The notes below the pieces were generated by a model. The model searched no databases and had not been told where the DNA came from. It worked only from the letters and a program-made list of their open reading frames with translations. Of a stretch of DNA of 64,000 nt, positions 55,458-64,000 are shown piece after piece. The translations under genes were made by a program, and so were the position numbers. The stretch is from the NCBI GenBank assembly GCA_965230635.1, contig CBDDLJ010000008.1, forward strand, positions 1 through 64,000, written 5' to 3'. Each line of letters starts with the position of its first letter. Within the stretch, counting starts at the first letter, position 1. This stretch comes from CBDDLJ01 sp965230635 (GTDB taxonomy: Bacteria > Pseudomonadota > Gammaproteobacteria > UBA1113).

Positions 55458-55866
55458 AATCTTCTCTTTGATTTAAAAATTGATGAATTTGCTCACTAGC
55501 AAATCCACGGTAGTGTAAAAACTTAAGTTGCTTCGCTTGTTCAGTTGCATCTGTTGGCCATTTTCCACCAAAGCGTTTACGCCAACATCGAGCTAATTGC
55601 TTTAACCAAAAAATAGTATCTTGCTCAAAAACCGATGAAATAATTTCTTCTGCAACCCCCTTTGACTTTAAACGTTGTTCTATACGCAGCTTGCCCCAAC
55701 CTTTATTTAAACACATTCGCATATAACTTTCAGCATAACGCTGATCAGATTGCCATCCTTTCGCCTGAAATTCATCTAAGATACTTATTATAGAAGAGTC
55801 TTCACCGTGTTTTTCCCGCAATTTTTCTATTAATTCTTGACGGGTATACTCACGCCGTGCCAGCAT
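55441..55866 (-). CDS. recX: Regulatory protein RecX
   Basis: A 141-residue all-helical protein with three RecX units: MLARREYTRQELIEKLREKHG, FQAKGWQSDQRYAESYMRMCLNKGWGKLRIEQRLKSKGV, and QLKFLHYRGFASEQIHQFL. RecX binds RecA filaments and lowers their activity. It lies 35 bp after recA and overlaps alaS, the classical recA-recX-alaS order. Confidence 0.95.
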   Translation of the reverse strand: MLARREYTRQELIEKLREKHGEDSSIISILDEFQAKGWQSDQRYAESYMRMCLNKGWGKLRIEQRLKSKGVAEEIISSVFEQDTIFWLKQLARCWRKRFGGKWPTDATEQAKQLKFLHYRGFASEQIHQFLNQREDYESTE

Positions 55867-55901
55867 ACCTAATACAGCACGGCGTATCTCTTTATGAACT
55901 G

Positions 55902-56954
55902 TCAGGCTTTTTCCCCTTCTTCTGTCAGTTCTGCAGGCTGGTTCATATTCTGAGGAAGCAATTCTGCGCGAATTTTTTCTTCAATTTCCTGCGCTATTTC
56001 TTTATGTTCCTTTAAAAACTCACGCACATTATCTTTACCCTGCCCAATACGCTGATCACCATAACTATACCATGCACCGGCTTTATCAATTGCACCGATT
56101 TTAACACCCAACTCAATAATCTCACTTTCACGAGAGATTCCTTCGCCGTATAAAATATCAAAACGAGCTTCTTTAAAAGGCGGAGCTATTTTATTTTTTA
56201 CAACTTTAACACGTGTCTCATTGCCTAGCACTTCATCTGTCTTTTTAATTGCGCCGGTGCGACGAATATCTAAGCGTACTGATGAATAAAACTTTAACGC
56301 ATTACCTCCAGTCGTTGTCTCAGGGTTACCAAACATTACTCCTATTTTCATACGAATTTGATTAATAAAAATAACTAATGTATTTGCCCGCTTAATATTG
56401 GCTGTTAATTTACGCAGTGCTTGCGACATTAACCGCGCCTGTAAACCAACATGGTGATCTCCCATATCACCTTCAATTTCAGCACGCGGCGTTAACGCAG
56501 CAACTGAATCAACAACGACAGCAGATACAGCACCTGATCGCACCAGCATATCTGTTATTTCCAAAGCTTGTTCACCTGTATCAGGTTGTGAAACAAGCAA
56601 ATCTTCTACATTCACTCCAAGCTTTTGCGCATAATTTGGATCCAGCGCATGCTCAGCATCAACAAATGCTGCTGTACCGCCTTGCTTTTGAATTTCAGCA
56701 ATCACTTGTAGTGTTAATGTTGTTTTACCTGACGCTTCAGGCCCATAAATTTCTACAATCCGCCCTTTAGGCAAACCACCGCCTAACGCAATATCTAAAC
56801 CAATAGACCCAGAAGACACTAACTCGATATCACGATCAATACCAGAATCCCCCATGCGCATAATCGAGCCTTTACCAAATTGACGTTCTATTTGGCTTAG
56901 TGCCGCTGCCAATGCTTTGTTCATGTTCTGGTCAGTTGTTTTCATATCTGCCAT
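55902..56954 (-). CDS. recA: Recombinase RecA
   Basis: A 350-residue RecA: ERQFGKGSIMRMGD, Walker A GPEASGKTTLTLQ (about 69-81), Walker B VVVDSVAALTPRAEIEG, L2 loop FINQIRMKIGVMFGNPETTTGGNALKFY and an acidic tail. It forms filaments for homologous recombination. In the 113 bp before the start I see no CTGT-N8-ACAG type LexA operator, so classical SOS control is not evident. Confidence 0.99.
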   Translation of the reverse strand: MADMKTTDQNMNKALAAALSQIERQFGKGSIMRMGDSGIDRDIELVSSGSIGLDIALGGGLPKGRIVEIYGPEASGKTTLTLQVIAEIQKQGGTAAFVDAEHALDPNYAQKLGVNVEDLLVSQPDTGEQALEITDMLVRSGAVSAVVVDSVAALTPRAEIEGDMGDHHVGLQARLMSQALRKLTANIKRANTLVIFINQIRMKIGVMFGNPETTTGGNALKFYSSVRLDIRRTGAIKKTDEVLGNETRVKVVKNKIAPPFKEARFDILYGEGISRESEIIELGVKIGAIDKAGAWYSYGDQRIGQGKDNVREFLKEHKEIAQEIEEKIRAELLPQNMNQPAELTEEGEKA

Positions 56955-57067
56955 GCTATCCCCTCTTGATTTTCATTGCCCAGTTAATCGAAAAATTATC
57001 CCATAAATTGTGCAGGAAGAAAATGCTATACGGTAAGCAATTTCTTTACTGCTTAGCTAAAATTAAA

Positions 57068-57556
57068 CTACTCTAGTATTTTTATCAAATGTTGCAATAC
57101 ATAAACTACACTTTGAGCACGTATTTCATGACGCGAACCTGAAAAATGCCGGCAATGGGTTTCAATGCTTACTGATTCTTCTGCCCAAGCAAAGCAAACC
57201 GTTCCTACCGGCTTGTCAATTGTCCCTCCATCAGGCCCTGCAATTCCTGTCACCGCGAGACTGATGGATGCTTGGCTGTGCAATATCGCACCTTGTGCCA
57301 TAGCTTGTGCTGTTTCTTCACTCACAGCACCATATTTCTGTAAAATATCTGTGCTAACTCCAAGCATTTCTACTTTTGCACGATAACTGTATGTGACAAA
57401 ACCACGCTCAAACCACTGAGAACTACCTGGAATCGACGTTATTACGCTAGCAACCCAACCACCTGTACAAGATTCGGCTACTGCCAATAAACGCTTCTTT
57501 TCTTGCAAAAGATATCCCACTTTTTCTGCAAGTGCGTTAAAATTCGTTAATTTCAT
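57068..57556 (-). CDS. pncC: Nicotinamide-nucleotide amidase PncC (CinA C-terminal domain)
   Basis: The start is taken at the ATG at 57556 (MKLTNFNALAEKVG); the frame can open at a GTG six codons earlier. The 162-residue protein is the stand-alone CinA C-terminal domain: AVAESCTGGWVASVITSIPGSSQWFERGFVTYS with the catalytic Ser in ESCTGG, and LAVTGIAGPDGGTIDKPVGTVCFAW. It deamidates NMN to NaMN, recycling the NAD by-product of DNA ligase. It lies upstream of recA and is divergent from mutS. Confidence 0.94.
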   Translation of the reverse strand: MKLTNFNALAEKVGYLLQEKKRLLAVAESCTGGWVASVITSIPGSSQWFERGFVTYSYRAKVEMLGVSTDILQKYGAVSEETAQAMAQGAILHSQASISLAVTGIAGPDGGTIDKPVGTVCFAWAEESVSIETHCRHFSGSRHEIRAQSVVYVLQHLIKILE

Positions 57557-57596
57557 TGAGTAATCTCGCAACACTAGACAAGGATTGAATCATATC

Positions 57597-60203
57597 ATGA
57601 ATGACGTGAAACACGATATAGCAAAACACACTCCTATGATGCAACAATACTTACGCATCAAAGCAGAATATCCTGATATGTTATTACTCTATCGCATGGG
57701 TGATTTTTATGAAATGTTTTTCGACGATGCAAAACGAGGAGCTGAGTTATTAGACTTAACGCTAACGACCCGAGGACAGTCTGCTGGTAACCCGATCAGT
57801 ATGGCGGGAGTGCCTTATCATGCCGTTGAAAGCTATCTGGTTAAACTAGTCAAATTGGGCATGAGTGTGGCTATCTGTGAACAAACTGGTGATCCAACAA
57901 CCAGCAAAGGCCCCGTTACTCGTGAAGTCACGCGTATTATCACACCAGGTACCATTAGTGACGAAGCGTTACTCGATGAATATCGAGACAATCTCATCGT
58001 TGCCATTGAACAAGGCAAAAAAAACTATGGTATCGCAACCTTAGATGTCAGTAGCGGCCGTTTTTTGATAAGTGAAGTCAATACAGATGATGCTTTGCGC
58101 AATGAATTGGAGCGCATACAACCCGCTGAAATCTTAATCAATGAAAACATACCAGAAAAACATTTTTTGCATCAGCTAAAAGGGATCAATATTCGTCCTA
58201 GCTGGGACTTTGATATAAAAAGTGCAAAACGCAATTTAGCAGAGCAAATGAAGACGCGAGACTTGTCTAGTTTTGCTTGCGATGGCTATTCAACAGCTGT
58301 AGCTGCTGCTGGTTGCTTGCTATTATATGTCAAACTAACACAAAAAACTGCTTTACCTCACATTAATCGTATTATAGTAGAGCAACAAGATAATACCGTT
58401 ATTCTCGATGCAGCGACCCGGCGTAATTTAGAAATTGATACTAATTTACGAGGGAAAACCGATAATACGCTGACGGCAGTATATGATCGCTGTTTAACCC
58501 CTATGGGGAAGCGTTTACTAAAACGATGGCTACATCGCCCGCTTAGCCAAATCAGCAAAATCCAAGCCCGCCAACAGGCTATTGTTAACTTGCGCGATAG
58601 TGGCGAAAATACCACGCTGCGAGACTTATTGAAAGGTTTAGGAGACTGTGAACGAATTCTTGCTCGTATTGCACTAAAGTCAGCACGACCACGTGATCTT
58701 AGCAAGTTATGTGATATATTTGCTAAGTTACCTGAACTGAAGGCCACTGTTAAAGCTATCAACAATCCATTACTCGATAAATTATGTCAAACATTACACG
58801 AATTTTCTCACTTGTTTGAATTGCTTAGCAAAGCGCTTATCGAAAATCCGCCAGGACTCATTCGCGACGGCGGTGTTATTGCTGATGGTTTTGACGAAGA
58901 GTTAGATGAATTACGATCGATTAGCCAAAATGCAGATGGGTTTTTATTGGATCTGGAAAAACGTGAGCAAGAACGTACTGGATTAACTACGTTAAAAGTT
59001 GGATTTAACCGAATTCATGGCTACTATATTGAAATTAGCCGTGGTCAAGCAACACATGCGCCTTCGGATTATATACGACGCCAAACACTAAAAAATGCAG
59101 AACGGTTTGTCACGCCGGAGTTAAAATCCTTTGAAGATAAAGCCTTAAGTAGCCAGGCACGAGCATTAAGCCGTGAAAAATTCCTTTACGATACGCTGTT
59201 AACAACGTTAAGCTGTGAATTAGCTGAGTTACAGCAATTAGCCACTGGTTTAGCAACATTAGATGTCTTATGTAATTTTGCTGAACGCAGTGCTTCACTT
59301 GGACTGATCGTTCCAGAATTTTGTGAATCTGCAGGTATTCATATTAAAGCAGGCCGACATCCTGTTGTTGAGCATGTAAGCAGTGAAAGTTTCGTACCAA
59401 ATGATATTGATTTAACAAATGAACAACGTATGTTCATTATTACTGGGCCGAATATGGGAGGTAAATCAACCTATATGCGCCAAGTTGCTTTGCTATGCTT
59501 ACTTGCCCACGTTGGCTGCCTTGTGCCAGCTAAAAAAATGCGCCTAAACTGTCTTGACCGTATTTTTACTCGTATCGGTGCTGCTGACGATTTGGCCAGT
59601 GGACGTTCTACGTTTATGGTAGAAATGACAGAAACAGCAAATATTCTCCATTATGCAACGGCTAACAGTTTAGTCTTGCTGGATGAAATTGGACGTGGCA
59701 CCAGTACCTTTGATGGTTTAGCCTTAGCCTGGGCATGTGCAGAATATTTAGTGAAAAAGAATCAAGCTTTCACGCTATTTGCAACACATTACTTTGAATT
59801 GACGTCGCTGCCTGATCATTTTAAGAACATCAACAATCTACACCTATCTGCTGTTGAACATGGCGATAAAATTGTTTTCTTACATTCGGTGAAATCCGGC
59901 GCTGCCAGTAAAAGTTATGGCTTGCAAGTTGCGCAATTGGCTGGCTTACCTGCTACGGTCATAAAAGCTGCAAAAAATAAATTAAGCCAATTAGAGGAAA
60001 AAGAAAAACCAACAATAATTGATCAGCCAACAAAAAATGCTTCCATAAAGACAACACATCCTGTTGTCAAACGAATAAAAAATATCAATCTTGATCAATA
60101 CAATGCAAAACAAGCCCTTGATCTGTTGTATGAGTTACATGAAGCCTGCCAAGAAAAAAACGTTATTGATGAAGGTCATCAGCTCGCTGTTGACACAGAA
60201 TAA
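57597..60203 (+). CDS. mutS: DNA mismatch repair protein MutS
   Basis: The start is the ATG at 57597 (MNDVKHDIAKHTPMMQQYLRIKAEYPD); the earlier TTG is rejected. The 868-residue protein has the mismatch-reading loop MGDFYEMFFDDAKRGAELLDLTLTTRG (Phe-x-Glu wedge), connector and lever domains, and the ATPase with GPNMGGKSTYMRQVALLCLLAHVGCLVPA (Walker A) and LLDEIGRGTSTFDGLALAWA (Walker B). It recognises mismatches and recruits MutL. The C-terminal tail (after about 800) is Lys/Gln-rich and helical, as in dimer/tetramer-forming MutS. Confidence 0.98.
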   Translation: MNDVKHDIAKHTPMMQQYLRIKAEYPDMLLLYRMGDFYEMFFDDAKRGAELLDLTLTTRGQSAGNPISMAGVPYHAVESYLVKLVKLGMSVAICEQTGDPTTSKGPVTREVTRIITPGTISDEALLDEYRDNLIVAIEQGKKNYGIATLDVSSGRFLISEVNTDDALRNELERIQPAEILINENIPEKHFLHQLKGINIRPSWDFDIKSAKRNLAEQMKTRDLSSFACDGYSTAVAAAGCLLLYVKLTQKTALPHINRIIVEQQDNTVILDAATRRNLEIDTNLRGKTDNTLTAVYDRCLTPMGKRLLKRWLHRPLSQISKIQARQQAIVNLRDSGENTTLRDLLKGLGDCERILARIALKSARPRDLSKLCDIFAKLPELKATVKAINNPLLDKLCQTLHEFSHLFELLSKALIENPPGLIRDGGVIADGFDEELDELRSISQNADGFLLDLEKREQERTGLTTLKVGFNRIHGYYIEISRGQATHAPSDYIRRQTLKNAERFVTPELKSFEDKALSSQARALSREKFLYDTLLTTLSCELAELQQLATGLATLDVLCNFAERSASLGLIVPEFCESAGIHIKAGRHPVVEHVSSESFVPNDIDLTNEQRMFIITGPNMGGKSTYMRQVALLCLLAHVGCLVPAKKMRLNCLDRIFTRIGAADDLASGRSTFMVEMTETANILHYATANSLVLLDEIGRGTSTFDGLALAWACAEYLVKKNQAFTLFATHYFELTSLPDHFKNINNLHLSAVEHGDKIVFLHSVKSGAASKSYGLQVAQLAGLPATVIKAAKNKLSQLEEKEKPTIIDQPTKNASIKTTHPVVKRIKNINLDQYNAKQALDLLYELHEACQEKNVIDEGHQLAVDTE

Positions 60204-60278
60204 AAAGAAAATACTGACACTACGATTCACTCTCTAGAAAATATGGCGGTACTAAGAAAAGTTGACTAAAATCATCAT

Positions 60279-61667
60279 ATGAATCATGGATTACAACAAT
60301 TGACAGAATGGACGGGGAAAATTGTTTCTACTGTATGGGGCATTCCCTCTGTTATTTTTTTAGTCGGAACGGGTCTTTACTTAACTTTTCGATTAAACTT
60401 CATTCAATTTCGTGGTTTTATACCTGCTATTAAAATCCTCTTCAGCAAACCTGATGAAAAATCAACCCAAGGTGAAACAACACCTTTTCAAGCATTATGT
60501 ACATCATTATCAGCTACTGTCGGTACAGGAAATATTGCTGGTGTTGCTACTGCGATTGTCTTAGGTGGACCTGGTGCTATATTTTGGATGTGGATCACGG
60601 CATTAGTCGGCATGGCGACCCGTTTCACCGCAAGCACCCTAGCGGTGCGTTATAGACAAATTCATCCCGATGGTGAAATTTCTGGTGGGCCAATGTATAC
60701 GATAAAATACGGCTTAAAAATGCCAAAACTGGCTTTTTGCTACGCTTTTCTCACCCTGATAGCCTCTTTTGGTATTGGCAATACGGTTCAATCAAATTCA
60801 ATCGTCGCTGGACTAGGTTATATTTTCCCCAATATTGCTCAGCATGAGTTAGAAACCGGTATTATTCTTGCCTTCATCGTGAGTATTGTTATCATAGGCG
60901 GTGTAAAACGTATCGCCCACGTTGCAGAATTCATTGTGCCGTTTATGGCTAGCGTATATTTTCTTATAGCAATAATTGTCTTATTTATTTATGCTAATCA
61001 AATTCCACATGCTTTTTCTACCATCTTTCATTTAGCCCTAAACCCACAGGCTGCCGGCGCTGCTACTTTTGGAGCAGCAATACAATACGGGGTATCGCGT
61101 GGGGTTTTTTCAAATGAAGCCGGGTTAGGTGCTGCAACTATTGCACATGCAACAGCAAAAACCAATCATCCAACTAAACAAGGCTTAGTTGCCATGCTAG
61201 GTCCTTTTATCGATACTTTATTTATTTGCACGCTTACCGGCTTAGTCATTGTAGTCACTGGCTCCTGGGGAGCTGGTAGTGATCAAACGTTAAATGGTGC
61301 TGCCCTATCAGCTTATGCTTTTAACCTAGGATCAAATAAAATTGGCATTGGTAATGTTGGCGCTTGGGTGGTTGGTATTGGCTTAGTTTTTTTCGCCTTT
61401 ACCACCATAATATCATGGTCATACTATGGCGACCGTTGCGCTGAATTTATTTTTGGTCACGGAGCCATTTTACCCTACCGTATCATCTTTTGCTTATTGA
61501 TCATTGTCGGAGCTCACTCTCCGCTACAATTAGTTTGGAATTTAGCTGATATTGCAAACATATTCATGGCGATACCGAACTTAATTAGTGTTATTCTGCT
61601 AGCAGATGTAGTAAAACATTTACAAAAAGACTATTTGCAATCTCAGATTCCCCTCAAAATCAAATAA
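60279..61667 (+). CDS. Alanine/glycine:cation symporter (AGCS family)
   Basis: A 462-residue membrane protein with about ten or eleven hydrophobic segments. Family marks are TPFQALCTSLSATVGTGNIAGVATAIVLGGPGAIFWMW, GGPMYTIKYGL and AIQYGVSRGVFSNEAGLGAATIAHATAKTNHPTKQGLVA. AGCS proteins import D/L-alanine or glycine with sodium. The gene follows mutS by 75 bp, in the same direction. Amino-acid uptake is expected in a host-dependent bacterium. Confidence 0.93.
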   Translation: MNHGLQQLTEWTGKIVSTVWGIPSVIFLVGTGLYLTFRLNFIQFRGFIPAIKILFSKPDEKSTQGETTPFQALCTSLSATVGTGNIAGVATAIVLGGPGAIFWMWITALVGMATRFTASTLAVRYRQIHPDGEISGGPMYTIKYGLKMPKLAFCYAFLTLIASFGIGNTVQSNSIVAGLGYIFPNIAQHELETGIILAFIVSIVIIGGVKRIAHVAEFIVPFMASVYFLIAIIVLFIYANQIPHAFSTIFHLALNPQAAGAATFGAAIQYGVSRGVFSNEAGLGAATIAHATAKTNHPTKQGLVAMLGPFIDTLFICTLTGLVIVVTGSWGAGSDQTLNGAALSAYAFNLGSNKIGIGNVGAWVVGIGLVFFAFTTIISWSYYGDRCAEFIFGHGAILPYRIIFCLLIIVGAHSPLQLVWNLADIANIFMAIPNLISVILLADVVKHLQKDYLQSQIPLKIK

Positions 61668-61679
61668 CACATAAAGTTT

Positions 61680-62825
61680 GATTCCATATGCCATGCTGTT
61701 CCAATAAGCTATTAAATAATTGCATCAACTTTCTCTTTTCATCCTCAGTAAAATGACGTAAGAAACTGTATTAACTTTTAATTTTCTATCAAATCCAAGT
61801 TTTTCATCAACAGCGCCTAATAATGTAAATAAAACATAAGCCAGCACAACAATGAAAAGCAGTCTATCACATCTTGCGGGTGATTCTATATAGTTTTTTT
61901 AAAAGCCTAAACCAAATTGTTGATCTCCTATATCACGAAAATAAAATTCTATTTTCCATCCTCGAATGACCTGCTCAACAGGATGTCCGTTCTAAGTAAT
62001 TTTTGCTTTTTTAATATTGAATGCACGTCCATCAGCACGTAGTGATTCTTTCATTTCTTTGTTTTTTGACTGTTTCTTTATGGTTTACCACCGTTGTTAA
62101 TGCCTTTAACCGAATAACGTAATCAAATCCTAATTATTTTTCGATAAACACAAAAAAACGATAGGTAGCAAACCCATGATCAGCAACTAATATCATATTA
62201 ACACCATCTGGTAAAATCGTTTTTAGCCTTGATAACATTTGATCTTCATAGCAGCTTTGATTATATTTCAATTTTTTATCATCAATGTTTTGCCAAATCA
62301 ACGGAGTTGCTCTGTAATGACTAGCTAATATATTATAGCGTTTCTCTGTATTGTTGACCTATACTAAGACTTCATCTAGCGCCTGCTTGCTTCGTTATTC
62401 AAAGCCTTATTTACAATAAGTAAACGTCGCAAGCAAACACTATACTCGCTTAGTATAGGTCAACAATACAGGGAAACGCTATAAAGCAAAGCGTTTTTTG
62501 TTGGTCATGCCAGAAACTGATCCAATCTAAAGCAAGCTCAATTGCTTTTCGGCTACCCATAATCTAAGGTACCCGATTAACGGCAATATCCCAAATGTTA
62601 AATTTAGGGTTACTCAGTAATCGATCAGTTTGTTTGGTCGCATGTTTTTTGTCTAGACCTTTTGTAAAAGTCAAACCTTCACCTATAGCGCGCAGACGAG
62701 TCGGATTACTATTTATTGATCAAACCCATCGCGGCATTAGCTAAACTGTGTTGCCGTTTTTTATGTCTATTTTTTTTAAATATGTTAACAATCTCTTTAG
62801 CGCTTAATATTAAAAATTGCTACAG
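61680..62825 (-). pseudogene. IS4-family transposase, degenerate and interrupted
   Basis: On the minus strand the frames give, in order, KEIVNIFKKNRHKKRQHSLANAAMG, KHATKQTDRLLSNPKFNIWDIAVNRVPW, AIELALDWISFWHDQQKTLCF, a 152-bp insertion, SHYRATPLIWQN, YEDQMLSRLKTILPDGVNMILVADHGF, LGFDYVIR, GWKIEFYFRDIG and LLFIVVLAYVLF. The order and the DDE-type sites (VAD.GF, YEF.R-like) are those of IS4 transposases. Stops, frameshifts and the insertion show it is dead. No intact terminal repeats were found. Confidence 0.85.
62333..62484. mobile_element. MITE-like palindromic element, copy B
   Basis: A 152-bp element with inverted ends. Left: TTATAGCGTTTC, then TGTATTGTTGACCTATACTAAG. Right, in complement: TTATAGCGTTTC, then TGTATTGTTGACCTATACTAAG. 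The two ends differ by one base over about 33. The interior contains GCCTGCTTGC, GCAAGCAAAC and a central TTTAC...GTAAA, matching copy A (16412-16573). It splits the IS4 transposase between LCF and SHYRATPLIW, which marks it as an insertion. Confidence 0.85.
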
Positions 62826-62890
62826 TACTTAAAGTGCACGGTTTTATGTATTATTTAATTTTGAGGGGATTTCTGAGATTAGTGCCTTAC

Positions 62891-64000
62891 TCATTGCGTA
62901 ACCCGACCAATATTACTGCAACTTATTTGACCACTACTCTTTTCAGTATGTTGTGAGGAGGAAAAACTCATTGCTGATTTAGAAAATAAATTCAACTTAG
63001 AAAGAGTGCTTACTGAATCGTCAATATTTATTCGATAAGATTGCAGATCTTTCTGGATTTGTTGGATAAGCGGTGGTGGTAATGTTAATTTTTCTGTTTG
63101 CCCTGCTTGCGTTACCAGCACATCACCGACCTGCTCATACACTAATACACGATGTTTTACCAATTGCTCTCTAATATGCTGACGACCCTTATCATGAGTT
63201 TTCTTATACAAAGGCAATAGTAAATGCACTGGGATATCGGTGCGCTGTAATAGGTAGTCACCTCCGACACTGTCTTTGGCAAATAAACTGTCTAGAAAGG
63301 CTTGGATTTTGTTTGGCCACTTGGGCAATAGTTGAATTGCGCTTCTCACCAGATCGCAGCGAACATATCCATCTACTTTCTCATCCCGAGGAAACGCCCA
63401 TACCGCATCCATAAATTCCCGGGTTTGTGACAAATGCGAAACGGCGCTGATCGCCAGTGAGCCGCGAACATTTCCATCTATTTGTTCATCTCGAAGGAGT
63501 GCCAATACCGCATCCACAAACTCTGGGGTTTTTGGCAAATGCGCAACGGCGCCTCTCGCCAGATCGCGGCGAACATAATTACTTACCGTCTCATCCCGAA
63601 GGAACGCCCATACCGCATCCACATATTCCCGGGTTTGTAACAAATGCGAAACGGCGCTGATCGCCAGTGAGCCGCGAGTATTTTCATTTACTTGTTCATC
63701 TCGAAGAAGTGCCAATACCGCATCCACAAATTCTGGGGTTTTTGGCAAATGCGCAACGGCGCTGATCATCAACGTGCCGCGAACATTTCCATCTACTTGT
63801 TCATCTCGAAGGAGTGCCCATACCGCATCCACAAACTCTGGGGTTTTTAGCAAATGCACAACGGCGTCTCTCGCCAGATCGCGGCGAACATAACTACTTA
63901 CCGTCTCATCCCGAAGGAACACCCATACCGCATCCACATATTCTGGAGTTGGTGACAAATGTGCAACGGCGCTTTTCACCAGATCGCAGCGAACATATCC
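62891..64000 (-). CDS. NACHT-family paralog 3, C-terminal part (cut by window edge)
   Basis: Open from the right edge to the stop at 62891: at least 369 codons, all repeat and tail. About six 35-residue repeats (consensus FVDAVWALLRDEQVDGNVRGTLxISAVAHLPKTPE) are followed by LPKWPNKIQAFLDSLFAKDSVGGDYLL and the shared tail IPVHLLLPLYKKTHDKGRQHIREQLVKHRVLVYEQ...SLSKLNLFSKS...SSQHTEKSSGQ. The tail is much closer to paralog 2 than to paralog 1. The GTG near 63979 is not a start, since the frame continues through GYVRCDLV. The NACHT module should lie just right of the window. Confidence 0.85.
   Translation of the reverse strand, partial: GYVRCDLVKSAVAHLSPTPEYVDAVWVFLRDETVSSYVRRDLARDAVVHLLKTPEFVDAVWALLRDEQVDGNVRGTLMISAVAHLPKTPEFVDAVLALLRDEQVNENTRGSLAISAVSHLLQTREYVDAVWAFLRDETVSNYVRRDLARGAVAHLPKTPEFVDAVLALLRDEQIDGNVRGSLAISAVSHLSQTREFMDAVWAFPRDEKVDGYVRCDLVRSAIQLLPKWPNKIQAFLDSLFAKDSVGGDYLLQRTDIPVHLLLPLYKKTHDKGRQHIREQLVKHRVLVYEQVGDVLVTQAGQTEKLTLPPPLIQQIQKDLQSYRINIDDSVSTLSKLNLFSKSAMSFSSSQHTEKSSGQISCSNIGRVTQ
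63320..64000 (-). repeat. Tandem 105-nt coding repeats, NACHT paralog 3
   Basis: At least six units. Two blocks of two units (about 63410-63620 and 63620-63830) are nearly identical to each other, a higher-order 210-bp period that points to recent pairwise duplication. Confidence 0.85.

Overview
The window comes from an AT-rich gammaproteobacterium. Gene content and order (thrS-infC-rpmI-rplT-pheS-pheT-ihfA, aroA-plsC-cmk-rpsA, lapA-lapB-pyrF, recA-recX-alaS-lysC-csrA, nadC-nadB-nadA) together with large ankyrin and NACHT proteins point to a host-associated member of the Legionellales (Coxiella/Legionella/Rickettsiella-like). This is an inference from gene families, not a species identification. 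No LexA-type operator is visible in front of recA, which fits that group.

Layout. 1-21.4 kb is almost all housekeeping genes on the minus strand: a peptide ABC transporter ATPase cut by the left edge, a ComEA-like protein, an unknown membrane protein, an alpha/beta hydrolase lacking the dehalogenase nucleophile, an NAD-glutamate dehydrogenase broken by two single-base frameshifts, tsaB-yoaA-fdxA, fabV-pyrF-lapB-lapA, rpsA, cmk, plsC, aroA and tRNA-Pro. 21.7-26.9 kb holds a 1720-residue ankyrin-NACHT-helical-repeat protein. 27.2-34.2 kb is the translation cluster ihfA-pheT-pheS-rplT-rpmI-infC-thrS with tRNA-Val. It is followed by a 790-bp AT-rich gap with a tight cluster of DnaA-box-like sites. 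35-45.8 kb holds a family 4 uracil-DNA glycosylase, rmuC, tRNA-Arg(UCG), the NAD biosynthesis operon nadC-nadB-nadA, a YgjP-like metallopeptidase, an ankyrin protein, a P-loop kinase, an acetyltransferase, tRNA-Arg(ACG) and tRNA-Ser. 46-50.7 kb holds a second NACHT-repeat gene, flanked by direct repeats and a transposase remnant. 51-61.7 kb is csrA-lysC-alaS-recX-recA-pncC, then divergent mutS and an alanine/sodium symporter. 61.7-62.9 kb is a dead IS4-type transposase split by a small palindromic element. A third NACHT-family gene runs off the right edge.

The accessory content centres on three paralogous STAND/NACHT proteins. Their C-terminal halves are arrays of 35-residue (105-nt) helical repeats, and they end in a shared tail. 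One of them carries an extra ankyrin block between a conserved N-terminal motif and the NACHT module. They could be host-directed effectors or intracellular immune sensors; the sequence alone does not decide.

Smaller notable structures are a two-copy MITE-like palindrome (one copy where ihfB would normally lie, one inside the transposase), a duplicated stub of the pheS start sitting in front of pheS, an ATT start for infC, a GGA-loop hairpin in the csrA leader, and a tRNA-Arg whose anticodon has apparently been converted from ACG to TCG.
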